From Pyrenula massariospora (lineage: Eukaryota > Ascomycota > Eurotiomycetes > Pyrenulales > Pyrenulaceae), in assembly GCA_021030905.1 (NCBI GenBank), contig JAGFMI010000003.1:124001-188000 (forward strand): a stretch of DNA of 64,000 nucleotides, in the 5' to 3' direction. The notes below the pieces were generated by a model. It saw only the letters and a program-made list of their open reading frames with translations, ran no database searches and was not told the origin of the DNA. Each line of letters begins with the position of its first letter. Positions within the stretch are counted from its first letter, which is position 1. The position numbers and the translations under genes are program-made. Of the stretch, positions 10,987 through 22,830 are shown piece by piece.

Positions 10987-12441
10987 TCACTTCCCCTGTC
11001 TTATCTGATACGTAGCATCCAGCCTCCGCTCCAAATGCTCTTTTGCTGTCAATGCCTTCTTTCCTCCACTGCCGCCCCCATATCCTACCTTCTTCTCCTC
11101 TTCCTCATCCCTCCCTCTCTCCTGCACCATCTGACTTGGCACCGGCTCTAGCTCTGCCTGATGCCATGGATGGCAAAAATATGCAATACTGTATCTGTCT
11201 TCGCCGCCTTTCCTGGCATCTTTGGGGAAGATAACCCGATGGACGGTGCTTTTAAGGAGACCGTTCGTCCAGTATGAGAGGAGATCGGCAATGTTAACAA
11301 GTATCGGTGGAAACGTAGAGGGAGGGTAGGAGGGGGGGGAAACGGGGACAGGTGACCAAGTGCTGGAATCTGGAGGAAGAATCTCTAGTCCAGCTTGGGA
11401 GGGACGCTGGAAGAGGAGGGTTACGCTGCCTGCGATTAAATTAGCTCAATCGACAGCAGCTAGCATAGATAGAAGGATGGGGGGAGGAGAAAACAGATAC
11501 CATAATCGCTATGCGCTCCAGCACGGATATCAACTTCGTCCAAGTCTGTGTCGGAGGGGACGGAAGGGTAGTAGAGGAGGCGGAGTGTAGACGAAGATGG
11601 ATAACGGTGTCGAGTGGTGAGCCACTTGGTATCTGGAATCTGAAATCTACTTAGCAACTCAACTAGTACGTGAATTTTGAAGTAGAAATCTGCAAGCATG
11701 GAAACAAGGACATGGCATATATTACCTCGAGGCCTAAAGCCAACAGGTCACATATCCTATGACACAAGCTCCTACATCGAGCTTGAAACTGCCCGATCTC
11801 TTCGATGTGGGGCGTGAGGGAAGTCGGCATCTTCTGCGCTGGCCTGTCCACGGACCAGTCTTCGTATTCACCGATGTTGAGAGCTCTGCAGATTTACTAT
11901 GAGGACATTGGACTTTTACCACGTACATCGCCGGATGCCTCACTCTTTGAAATCTCCTCTCTAGGTGAGCATTAGTGAAGATATAAAAGGCCACAAATGA
12001 AGACATCATACTTTCTGCTTCGTCGGATCTAGCCTTTCCGTCCCCATTCCAAGCCATCCCCTATTCTTCACCAAAGTATCAGAGTCAATTTCAACCACTC
12101 AATCCTCCCAGGAACGAATACAACATGTGACATACATCGAACTTGATCGCACTCTGAGCCTTCTCTTCCTCTGGCCTCGCAAAGAACATTCTCGACTAGT
12201 TGTCGTTAGCCATGTAAAAGTAAGGAGAGTGTTAAATTAGGCAGAGTAATACAAGATCAAACAGCCAATCAACAATTTGGGCATCAAAATCCGGTACAGT
12301 TCTACTGTCAACGTAGAAAAAGCCATACTCAATCGCGGCACCGAGCATCTGCTTCCCGACCTGTGGTGAAGAATTTGAGACATCGATGACGGGGAGTTGG
12401 AGAAGACTTCCATCCACCACAGGTCTATTGTTCTCCCCCAT
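10987..12441 (-). CDS. 2-oxoglutarate-Fe(II) dioxygenase, isopenicillin-N-synthase-like
   Basis: Seven exons on the minus strand: 12253-12441, 12136-12195, 12012-12065, 11944-11960, 11726-11885, 11501-11639 and 10987-11429, giving 353 residues. The fourth exon is only 17 nt. The DIOX_N region begins with LPVIDVSNSS and continues YGFFYVD, FFARPEEEK, NRGWLGMGTE and RGDFKE. The catalytic jelly roll shows the iron ligands His-x-Asp in GAHSDYG and the distal His in KSTVHRVIFP, with an RYSIAYF segment placing the 2-oxoglutarate-binding Arg-x-Ser. All three metal ligands are present, so an active oxygenase is expected; the substrate cannot be read from sequence. No secondary-metabolite genes flank it, so a general metabolic role is as likely as a biosynthetic one. 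The 3' part is Glu/Lys/Gly-rich, a variable tail. Frames and phases match throughout. Confidence 0.87.
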
Positions 12442-13438
12442 TCCAATGGCGGGAGCTCAGAAAATGTTCACCGAATGGAACCGATATGCAGCAGAAAAGC
12501 AACACGTCTGCTGAGCTGGAATGGCGCTGAGAGATTAGAGTGTTACTAATCAAACGAATGACTCCGGTCGTCTCGCTATTCAGCCGGCCCGAGAGAAAAT
12601 CTGCTGTGACCATATATTCAAAGATTGACCTCAGTTCCTCCTCACATACAAACAAAGAGCTAGATGGTATCTTCAAAGCCCAACGACGTTCAAAGCTTTC
12701 AACTCTTGCCTATGTTGCGTGCGGGTAAGGTATCGTGGTAGTCTAAGATTGATGATAACAACAGTTATGATTAGACATATCCGAGGGATCCGCTACAGAA
12801 ATATAGCTCTTACAGCATTGATTACTCGATATGTTCGCGAGGTAACACTTTCAACATCTGAACTTACGCCACAAATAACAGCCTGAAAGGCTCGTCTGAA
12901 TTCTGACTACATGCGGCACTCATGATTGCAAGGTTTATTGTGGTTGTTCTCATTTCGTGGACCCATTTCACAATCCAGAAGACTGCCTAGGCTACTTTAC
13001 AACACATAGAAGCGACCTATGAACAAGAGTAGCAAAAAGCTCCCCCGCCGACTCCTATCCGTCAAGACTCCCCTTTTCCAATCATACCACCAAAAATTTT
13101 GTGCAACATGCCCATGCCATGCGGACAGTGGAGCCAGAGCCGCAGTAGCAGCCGGGGAGAAGCTAAGAATAAAAAACAAAAAGGCCTTCCAACGGTGTCA
13201 TTTCCGGCGTGGATGATCGTGTGAGACGCGCCACGTTATCATAGTACTTGACAGGTGTATGCATTCGCTATAGGGTATTGGAGCAGTACACAAAATGGGC
13301 CATAAGCCAACGAATATCGACTTCAACCTCTGAACGCATAAGAGCACAGAAGACCCAACCTGCAGGCTATGCTGATGAATGGTAATTGGCAAATCGCTAA
13401 ACGGAGTAATAAAAACTTTAAGGTATTGCTGCAAATCG
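12442..13438. other. Intergenic region between tandem minus-strand genes
   Basis: About 1 kb holding the promoter of the dioxygenase gene and the 3' UTR of the MYND gene. Antisense-looking short frames occur but nothing is recognisable. Confidence 0.55.
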
Positions 13439-15304
13439 TCAAGACGCGGGGGGTGCGCGGCACCAATGCCGGTGGTAAACCCAAGCGTTCTTCTGGCAGT
13501 CCTTACTGCAATATTTAGTTCTTCGGCAGCGACGACATTTAGCGAACTGCCGTGGGGACTCTTCCCACTTGCCACATTCGTAGTATGCACATTGACGAAT
13601 GTTGCCTTTTGATTCGTCTTTGCGGCAGAGGTTCCTCATCACCACCTGGGCCCAGTATTGCATGTCCTTTGAGTGGTGACGCACAGTAAATTTTTCAACC
13701 AGTGGGAAGATATTGAAATCGTCCGGAAGAAGATACTCTTCGTCCTCGTCGTCATCGTGCATCTCAGCTGTCATGGAGCTCCCCGCTAGAGGTTCATTTG
13801 CCAACCCAGCGTCAGGCTTTATCTTTAATTTCGGCACAAGGTGAGTTTTCTGGAAATAGGTCCTCAGGCTGCAGTATTTCGAGATATAGGCGAGTAATTG
13901 AAGGGATTGTAATACGTCTTCGTCGCGCGGTATAGCATGCATCGAAGTAGGAGAAGTCGTAGTGTTGCGGAAAACTGCGTGATAAGGGTTTGGCGGCATC
14001 TGCAAAGCGGGGATGGCAGCTGTGTTGGGTTGAGCGGGCGATCGGCCAATAGTGCCTGTAACCTGCGGTGTCGGGGCATTGACAATAGTACCGTCGAGGG
14101 AAGAGCGGTGCGTTATATTGAATGTCTCCGGTTCAGCGGGCTCGGAGGGGTTAGGAATGGTGATGGGAAGAGGCGTGGTTCCCGAGTCTAATAGATTTTC
14201 CGTGTCATCAACACCTTGGATAGACATGCCACTCTGCACATCAACGATAGTCTCGGTCGAATCGGTAGGTCCAGCATCCTCGCTACCCGCTGATTCCTCT
14301 CCATTTGCATCATCGGACTCTCCTGAAGTGGACCTTTGTTGCCTGATGGACGGCCGCCGTGGTCGAGGAGCGGAGGTTAAGGGGCGGGTCTGAACAGGTG
14401 CAGATGGAGTTGTGGGAGAATCTGGCTGAGAAGTAATACCAGTGTTCAACCCGGGAAGCATTGATGGCAACCTTTCAGTATCACGAACAGGACGAAGCGA
14501 AAACCCATCAGCCATGTCCATGGACGGAACTGCTGTGGCCAGAGGCTGGAGGTTCTGCAGACGATGAATTGCACTATGTGGTCGGTTATCGTGACTATGG
14601 TTGTGATGATGTAGGTGCGGCCGGGCAAATGTTGTTCGTTCTGGTGGAGAAGTTAATGCCATTTGAGGAGTTGGCGTAATTTCCATTGCGCTGGGCTCGG
14701 CACTTTGTTGGTGTTGAGAATATGGCTGAGGAATCTCAATGGAAGGCGGCGGTGCCTGTCGTCGCGATTGACGATTGTCAGGGTTGCCATTCGATCTTTC
14801 AAAGAACGATGATCCTCCAGCGTGGTCTCTAGTCCGAGGCCTAGTTAGAGGCTTAGAGGATGGACCAGAGCGACCACTATTAAGGGGCTTCCAAAGATCG
14901 GCATCGGCTCTGGCCTTCATGTTTTCAACAATCTGTATGTAATTGTTCAAAATGGTTGCGATGACAGGTACCATGTCCGCCTCCACAACCCTGGTTCGGA
15001 CAGTTTCTGATCCGCGAACCCCAATGTTGCAAACACACTGGAAGGCAAGATTCCATTTCCATATGTCTAATAAATCCGAGCTCTTGCCCTGCTTCAAAAT
15101 ACAGACGAGGCGCTCGACGCCTCCATCAACGGTCAAGATATCGCGTATTCGTGCGGAGGAGGTAGTGAGGCCAGCTAGGGAGTTCAATGAGTTGATCAGA
15201 GGTAGTGTGGATGTACAGTCTAGAGCCCGTCGGTCATAGAGCGTCGTGGTGATGTGGACCGACGCCTTGTTGACATTTGGAATGCTGAAGTTGACTTCTC
15301 TCAT
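13439..15304 (-). CDS. samB: MYND-type zinc finger protein SamB/Mub1
   Basis: Single exon of 621 residues from the methionine of MREVNFSIPN at 15304; an ATG two codons earlier (15310) is in frame but the family start is MREVNF. The first ~150 residues are an armadillo-like helical region (e.g. ITTTLYDRRALDCTSTLPLI, then GVERLVCILK and NIGVRG). A long Ser/Pro/Thr-rich disordered middle follows, and the MYND finger lies at the end: Cys pairs through CAYYECGKWEE, CRRCRRTKYCSKDC and HRHWC. Yeast Mub1 works with Ubr2 and Rad6 to ubiquitinate the proteasome regulator Rpn4. Aspergillus SamB controls septation timing and conidiophore (metula) nuclear content. Those are family facts; the role in this organism is inferred. 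The length is close to known homologues and all zinc ligands are present. Confidence 0.92.
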   Translation of the reverse strand: MREVNFSIPNVNKASVHITTTLYDRRALDCTSTLPLINSLNSLAGLTTSSARIRDILTVDGGVERLVCILKQGKSSDLLDIWKWNLAFQCVCNIGVRGSETVRTRVVEADMVPVIATILNNYIQIVENMKARADADLWKPLNSGRSGPSSKPLTRPRTRDHAGGSSFFERSNGNPDNRQSRRQAPPPSIEIPQPYSQHQQSAEPSAMEITPTPQMALTSPPERTTFARPHLHHHNHSHDNRPHSAIHRLQNLQPLATAVPSMDMADGFSLRPVRDTERLPSMLPGLNTGITSQPDSPTTPSAPVQTRPLTSAPRPRRPSIRQQRSTSGESDDANGEESAGSEDAGPTDSTETIVDVQSGMSIQGVDDTENLLDSGTTPLPITIPNPSEPAEPETFNITHRSSLDGTIVNAPTPQVTGTIGRSPAQPNTAAIPALQMPPNPYHAVFRNTTTSPTSMHAIPRDEDVLQSLQLLAYISKYCSLRTYFQKTHLVPKLKIKPDAGLANEPLAGSSMTAEMHDDDEDEEYLLPDDFNIFPLVEKFTVRHHSKDMQYWAQVVMRNLCRKDESKGNIRQCAYYECGKWEESPRQFAKCRRCRRTKYCSKDCQKNAWVYHRHWCRAPPAS

Positions 15305-18300
15305 CTTCACGCAGCTGTGGGGTCAAGTGTTCCGTCGTAGACGAAAGATGATCTTCGGTACTCGAATATTACGTAGAACTAAATGTCGAAAAAGGCGTGG
15401 CCGTGTAAGAAATGAAGCTTCACGTATAGGGAATGGTTGTCGTGTGTTGTGGCCGCCTTAGCACAGCCTCGACGTTTCACCTATGCCGATCCAGAAGCCG
15501 TAACCAAAATGACGAGGACAGTGGGCGTTCGTCGACGACTTGTAATTATGAAAAGAATAGTATTCGCAATGATTCTGTAACTCTCATGCAGCGTATTGTT
15601 CCATCTTCAGGTTGCTCAGCCGTAATTGAGGGTGGGTCAAGAGGAAATCACCAAAACAATTTGATTAAGGGTGGATCCCCACAGGAGCTGCGGGCGAGAT
15701 CAAAGCGAAAGAAGTCGAGGCGGAGGAAAGAGGACTTGTTGAGACTCTGTCTCGGAAGACCACAGGCTGTGGTTCTGAACTGCGTGACCAGTAGGTTGGA
15801 GGATGTTGGTGGATGAAATCCTATGCCAATGACGGTAAGCAACGAAGCGTCGATCTTCGGTCGGACAGACCTAAATGCAAACGGCCGGGAAAACGCGAGA
15901 TCAAGCGGCAGCGGAAGGTTGATGACAGAGGGCTGAACACGAGGCAAGAAAGGATGATGATGATGAAGAAGAACAAGCGGCGGCGGCGGCAACGATGGCG
16001 AAAGCGTGACAAAGGCAAAGTCACGGTGAGCAGTGAGGATGGATTGTAAAGAAGCGGAGAGGGCGAAAAGGTGTGAGGAGCTGCCAAGATCGGCCAACGG
16101 TTGCGCTGGGGGGTTGAGGGTGAGGTGCTGGCTCTGGCTTGGGTCAAGGACGGTTAAGACTCCAGAGGGTGCTTGGGGTGGAGACTGCTGGAACCATGGG
16201 ATTGGGGAGAATGATGGGGGAAGGATGGCGTGCGGGCAGGAATAGGGTGATAGGCACAGAGCTTGTCTGGGTGGCAGTGGAGTCGCTGGTAGGCGAGGAG
16301 CGTGGCTGCCGGGTGGAGCTGCGCAGGCGCTTTGCCAGTGGACTGTCGAGTGTCTCGCCACGAGATTAGCTGGCCGGGTACTGGGATAGACTACTGGGAG
16401 CCCCGGGGACTCGGCCAGGCTGGGGGGAGGGGGAGATTCGATGCGACCACCGCAGAGATTTGCAAATTGCTGCTCATTTGCCTCCCCGATCGATGCTGCT
16501 TACGAAAGATTCTAGACTGCGTGGAAAGGAGTCGCAGCTTCAACCTGCTTCTCGGCTTCCTGCTTTGAATCCTCCCATCCCGTAGCTATCATTCTTGCTG
16601 AGAGCATCAGCGTCCTACAACAATGCATATCATCGATCCTCATGCGAATCCCATCATGTTGCAGCCATCGCCACCGCGGCCCCGCCCGCCAGGCTGTGAG
16701 ACACGACGCTGCGCTTCCCCTCATTGTCTTAACAGCTTCAATTAATGCGTGTTCGATATGGCGGCGTCTCCTTCCTTTCGTGACCATGACGCATCGGAAA
16801 AGGCGATACGACGGACCTGCTTCTGTTAGAAGGCTTCTGAGAAGATGTTGTAAGCGTGAAACCGCCGGATGACGAGTCTGACATGGGCGGGATTCTGGAC
16901 TTGTTGTTGTTGCCTCTGTGGGTACGGAGCGCGTCTCTGTTTCAATCCCGTCCGACCTGAGCAGAGGTCGCTTCCACATGACCACTGCCAGATCGATCTT
17001 GGCCGCGGGTAACGGTCGATGGTCCCCAGCAGCAGCCATCTCGAGGCTTGACGATGGAAGGTGACAACTTCTCTTCCTCGGCATTACCATTGGCGATCCG
17101 GGTCATTGATGCGACCTTGTGAGTGCCATAATTAATTGCAACCCATACATCAACGTGTCAAACAATAGTGGGAGTTTAGAGGCATGGTATTGATGATAGT
17201 AGAGCGGCCGCTGACTCGCCCTAAGCCGCCTTGCACTCCCGCCCTATCATCGTCGGTCCAGCCCTGGCTCAGCCGCCAGATGCGCTTCAGCCGGTTTCAC
17301 TATCCTCCCCTCTGCAGCTCGACTGCATCACGAGCTGTTGGTCCTTCCCCGGCATAACGACCGTCACGTTTCGTCGACGCTGTTGAAATATGCTTTGGTC
17401 CAAGATTGTAGTCGGTGATTACATCATTCTGTGCTCCTGGGGGTGGTGGATTCGAGCACACGACTGTGATGGCATTGACATGGCGGGGTTTGTCTGCCAG
17501 CGGTGCTCGAGCCATCTGAGGTTTTCTGATATCGATGGAGCGCTCATCCATCATTGGTTGCTGTCTTTCCCGCATCCGGAGCGGACACCAGTCACAAATC
17601 GCCAGTGTGGCCACTGACCATCACCGATCAGGCGCCCATGCAGCTTCAGCCAAACCAGTGGTTACCCTTTTCTATCTCTCCTAGATGTGCGTTGGGGGCC
17701 AACCTTGCCTTGAACTTGTGCTGCTCCATCTTTCATTTTCGAGAGATGTTAAAGAGATCTTCATATTGACTAGCGTCCACCTATTGTTCAAGCCTCCCGC
17801 CTTTCCCGTTGATCTCCATTCTTAAATTTGAGTTTTGTTGATCCTGCTCGAATATGCTTTGTTCGGCTTGGGCCCGGATTGCGAATTCACAACACAGTGC
17901 GCACGGCGCAAGTCTTTGTGATAGCCCTCTCCACATTGCGGTGCGATCCGCTTTGCCCCTCGCCGGATCTTCAGAACTTCCTAAGCCCCTCAGCCAATGA
18001 TGGAACTAATCCCACTAAAAGTCAAATGTTAGGCGGCAGTGGTGGGTAAGTCTATCAGACAAGGAACGTCCTGATGTCTAGCGGATAGCCGCTTACTGTC
18101 CGTGCGAAGCCCTAGAGCCTTATTGAGAAATAACTTCGGCGGACTTGTTCTGCCAATTGGAAGTTCTGGAGAAGGGCTCCGACTTTTTTAAGTACACACC
18201 TACACGATCAGGGCTCTGGCTCGGTATTGGGAATGGCCTAGAGCCTGGAGAGAATTTTTAGGATGGCTCGAATACATGAGCGTCAGACAGCCAGCTGTTA

Positions 18301-19655
18301 TCCGTGCCGGTGCCTGTGCTTAGAGCCTCTCGACGTCCCTGCACGTCAATTGTCAAAGCTTGCCGACCGGAACCGCCATAGACAATGTGAAAGTGGTTAT
18401 TATTCCGGTTTCAATACGTAATTTGCAAGTGATATCACAGGGCTGAAGATCAGGAAGCAAACTAGGCACATAAGATAAATGGTGAAATATGACAAGGTTT
18501 GGGTAATCAGATGCTGGATTAATGATTGTTCCGATCAGCTCCCAGCGACATTCAGGGCCCGCAGGCGTTGCCGACTTCGCTAGCCTTGAGTTTGCACTAT
18601 GGGGTACTATGACCGGGCATATGATATTACAACTGCAGGGAGCCGTGATTTGGTCTTGTGTCGTCGCCGCGTTGTTGAGAGGAAAAGGAAGCACCAAATA
18701 TTTGAAACGAGAGCCATTCTGCAGGGCTTGACAATGCTGTCTGCTGGACGCTTCTATAAATTTTCTCATCAGGTCAATTGTCGAATTGGAATGCTATCTT
18801 TGGTGGCGAGGCGTTTTCGTGATTTCCAGCCAGCGGTTTCCAATCTCGCTAGGGGCAGCGGTAGCTCCAATTCGGATAGGACAGTGGCAGCAGATCCTGA
18901 GAGCTCGTCGACCAGGCTTGGATGGCGCGGCTCTACGAGTCGTGGGCGCAGAGGGCATCATTGGACGCGTAGAGGAAGGGCCGTGAGATGAGGCCGTTGC
19001 GTGCCTTGGGGCGCTCTCCCGTGTCTGGGCTGGATGGTGGTGATAATTCGATACCGGCAGCATGGTCGTTATTTGGCGTGGAGGAAGCGAAACGGGGATT
19101 TGAGATTTTTTGGTGGGGGGCAGCCTCGAGGCGGCAGTCGCCCACAGCGCAGACGGAACTCCCGCTTAGCAGAGCCTTGGCACCGCACTGCGACTTGGCC
19201 CTCTGCACAACCTCCCCCAGATTATTCGCCTTTCCCATCCCATCAGTCAACCCTACCGCTCCCCCATCATCATCATCATCTCTCTGCTGGTACCACTCGC
19301 ACAATCTGCATCTTGCTGCCTGCTACCCTCGCCCTCATCACGCCTTTTCCCCCCCAGATCATCTAGATTGAACGCTCGACAAGGTCGTCCGGACCTACTA
19401 CGCTAACTCGCTCACGCTTAACCATTGGCGCCCACTGCCCAGCCCTGTATTCACTAAAAGTCGCCCTCGCTCGTTGGCCGGACTGAGGTCCATCATCCTA
19501 GCTTCCTCCATCGCTGGCATTGGTCTCACACCTCGGCCCCTGACCCGCCGATTTCATCTTCACACTTCCAACATCTCGACATCAACACGCCTCGATCCGT
19601 CTCGTAGCTTCATCTCTCCATCTCCCCATCAGTCCTCCCGGGCCACTCCTCCAAG
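15305..19655. promoter_or_regulatory. 4.35-kb divergent spacer between samB and the G-beta gene
   Basis: The longest gap in the window, between divergently transcribed genes. Open frames here (for example minus 15648-16361 and 16512-17090, plus 18599-18991) have skewed composition, no family match and no coherent splice structure, so I call none of them genes. Trinucleotide runs occur at about 15953-15990 (GAT, GAA and CGG repeats). From about 19180 to 19655 the + strand is C/T-rich with a short (ATC)n run near 19266-19280, as expected for the G-beta promoter and 5' leader. The size suggests long regulatory leaders, a non-coding transcript or a lost gene. Confidence 0.5.
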
Positions 19656-21113
19656 ATGTCGGGCGACATGTCGGCGGAGGCGATGCAGACTCGGATCACC
19701 ACCGCAAGGCGGGAGGCTGAAGGCCTCAAGGACCGCATCAAGCGCAAGAAGGACGACCTAGCAGACACTTCTCGTAAGTACCGGTCCCTAATCAATCGCT
19801 ATCTGCTCCCAAAGCCACCTCTCAGCGACCTGCGCACACTGTTTGCGGTACAATTTTGATGATTATGTCTGCTAATTGTCGCGTTCTTAGTCCGACAAGT
19901 TGCCGGCAACAACACCGATCAGTTACCACGAATTGGCATGAAACCGAGAAGGAATTTAAAAGGACACTTGGCCAAAATCTATGCGATGCATTGGTCGACC
20001 GACAGAAGACATTTGGTGTCGGCCTCCCAGGATGGCAAACTCATCATCTGGGATGCTTATACAACCAATAAGGTCCATGCCATCCCCCTCCGATCGTCCT
20101 GGGTGATGACCTGCGCGTATGCCCCGAGCGGTAACTTTGTCGCTTGCGGTGGTCTTGATAATATTTGCTCCATTTACAACCTCTCCTCTCGCGAAGGGCC
20201 TACTCGTGTTGCTCGTGAGCTATCAGGTCATTCTGGATACCTGTCGTGCTGCAGATTTGTCAACGACCGACGCATTCTTACCTCCTCTGGTGACATGACT
20301 TGCATGCTATGGGATATTGACACTGGATCGAAAGTGACTGAATTTGCTGATCATTTGGGAGATGTTATGAGTATTAGCATTAACCCAACGAACCAGAATG
20401 TTTTTGTGTCTGGGGCATGCGATGCCTTTGCAAAATTGTGGGACGTTCGAACGGGCAAGGCTGTCCAAACTTTTGCCGGTCATGAGTCGGATATCAATGC
20501 AATCCAATTCTTTCCGGATGGCAACGCGTTCGGAACTGGATCTGATGATGCATCATGCCGGCTCTTTGATGTTCGGGCAGATCGAGAACTGAACGTTTAC
20601 CAGGTGTGTTGGCTCTGGGACGCAAATGCAAGCAAAGATCGACGCTAACTTCATAATCTTAGAATGATCAGGTTTTGTGCGGGATAACTTCGGTGGCATT
20701 CTCCGTTTCAGGTCGTCTTCTATTCGCTGGCTACGACGATTTCGAATGCAAGGTATGAATTCTGATGCAGGTGTGACAGCTCAAAATGCAGGCTCAACGT
20801 CTGCGAAGTTGCATCTCCCAGCGGAGTATATTTTAAATGCTGATAGATTACTAGGTTTGGGACACTCTTCGTGGCGAGAAAGTCGGATCTTTGAATGGTC
20901 ACGAAAACCGAGTCAGCTGTCTGGGGGTCAGCAACGATGGTATCAGCCTTTGCACTGGATCTTGGGATTCTTTGGTAAGTCTTGGCCTAGAAGTCATTAC
21001 CCCTTCCCCACCTTCGCATCTAGCTTGCAAGGAAGTCGCACGCATTTTTTGGAGAAACTTTTGATCAAAGCTAACAATATGGCTTTCTTTAGCTCAAGGT
21101 TTGGGCTTGGTAG
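19656..21113 (+). CDS. sfaD: Heterotrimeric G-protein beta subunit
   Basis: Five exons: 19656-19773, 19891-20603, 20663-20752, 20855-20974 and 21093-21113, giving 353 residues. Residues 1-~40 form the N-terminal coiled coil that pairs with G-gamma ([20 protein letters not shown]). Seven WD repeats follow, with signatures [65 protein letters not shown] and the closing LLKVWAW. The last coding exon is only 21 nt. Family role: the G-beta/gamma dimer signals to growth, conidiation and mating pathways at the plasma membrane; in Aspergillus the gene is sfaD and in other fungi GNB1/MGB1. The protein is highly conserved, so the exon model is secure. A phosducin-like gene, whose product helps assemble G-beta/gamma, lies downstream on the same strand. 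Gene symbol is the Aspergillus name. Confidence 0.96.
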
Positions 21114-22830
21114 TGCACGTCCACCTTCAGAACACGATCAGGATCGACAGCCACAACATTTTCCCGTTTGCGAGCATCCTGATAATCTTCGTCTGACGGC
21201 AACTTCCCTTTAACCCTCTGGCCCGATGTCAAACTCGCCCTCCTTACCTCATCTTCTACATCAGATGCTCGGTTTACGGGCATGAGCTGCGAAGCTTTTG
21301 GAAAAGTTGTACAATCTAGCAACAATTGATTTTGCACGGATGGCTATGCAGTCCTGTCTCACAAGACGGCAGTGTTACGGGCTATGGAGTGCAAGGATCT
21401 TCGACTTTTGTGGGGTGCTTTGCGGGCTTTCGTTAGAGCAGTTGGCTCGAAGATTCCCGACTGGCAGGTTTAGCCTTTGACTTTTTTTCTGCTGGCTTGT
21501 TTTCTACCGACCCTATCTCCCGTTTGCTTCTTGCCAACCTCTCCAAAACACCACATCTTGCCCCGGCAATGCTGGGAGTCACTTGTGGGGAGGTTGAGCC
21601 CGTTTTCTTATTTACACCTTTATCTTGCTCGCAGGTTGTGGACGAGCAGGATGTGAAGGCCATTGATAACCCCGTCTCCAGCCGGCAAACGTTCCACAGG
21701 ACGAGCCACTTAATCCATATTCACGTTGGGATTGAGCGGGAGATATTGTAAGTAGATCGAGCTATATCTTGAGGGTGGAAAAATGATTTAATGACTTCTA
21801 CTTCTCCATCTGTCGTCCAGCTGTGATGAGCGCGATGTCGTTAGTCGGCTTTATGTTTCATATACACTGCTGCGTCTTGAGCATCATTCTGACCACGGAA
21901 CGCTCTCTGACGAACATATATAGATTTCTTGCCTTCTACACGTTGCGTAGAACTGTAGACTCATGACTTCCATGCTGGGCACACAAAGTCTCTTGATACT
22001 TGGCACCTCCCCTTAATGGTGGGAAAATTCTGAACGAGCCAAGACCAGCTAACTGCTCCCCCACGGATCCCTGGAGTTTCTAAATCTCGCCTCAATTAAA
22101 TGGCCTTGGGAAACATCCAATCAAGGTCGGGATAGCCTCGCGCAGGCGACCTGGTCCTCTCAATCTCTCGAGTTGAACTCACCTGTTTCTTACAGATTGT
22201 CTTGGCGGGGCGGAACAGGTTTTGCGAAGGATCAAGGTCTCTTCCCCGGACTTGGGAGGTGGTACAAAACAGTTTGAAACTTACTGTGATCATGTTTTTG
22301 ACTACCTACTTGGAAATTGGGCAGAATAACCCTGTCAGCTATATTGTTTCAGCTGGTGCTTATATCAATTCCTCTGGGCTTCCGCCTTGCTCTGCCCTTT
22401 ATGGCGGACATGCCGAAAATGTGTCATCCATTTCTTCCACCCTTTCACACTTCCGCCAAGATGGGGAAATACACATCTCGAAAGATCATCGAACTAGGTA
22501 GGGCTGCACCTGTCGCTACCCCACCGTGGCCGTTCATTGCAGATCTACCTGCAGACACTCGGGCCAATTAGCCCGGTATAATCAGAAATTTGGTTTTCTC
22601 GCAACTTGGCCATTCCCAAGTATCGATTCAATTTGCGACCGTCTCAAAGATGAACGACAAGCCAAGAGACTACAGCGCGAGAAATTAGATTGCCTTCCAT
22701 AAGGAGGTACGGTAGGTATATTAGATTGATTCGCCCTGGTTTCCTGCGTTTCTCTTTCTGTAGCTCCCCAGCTCCCTTTTGGTCCTCCGAGCTCACTTGT
22801 CTGTCCCAAACCTCCTCACGCCTTTGCAGA
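21114..22830. other. Intergenic region between G-beta and the polygalacturonase
   Basis: About 1.7 kb between tandem + strand genes. Short open frames on both strands show no family features. The last ~100 bp before 22831 is C/T-rich, consistent with a leader for the GH28 gene. Confidence 0.55.

Noticed and set aside
15648-16361. 237-codon minus-strand frame upstream of samB
   Set aside because: Composition is Pro/Leu/Ser/His-heavy from C/T-rich DNA, there is no domain or splice context, and it lies in the samB leader region.
16512-17090. 192-codon minus-strand frame
   Set aside because: Arg/Cys/Met scatter typical of a chance frame; no family resemblance and no supporting exons.
17440-17480. 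Possible tRNA B-box on the minus strand (GCTCGAATCC)
   Set aside because: The flanking bases do not form a T-stem, and no matching A-box or acceptor stem was found.
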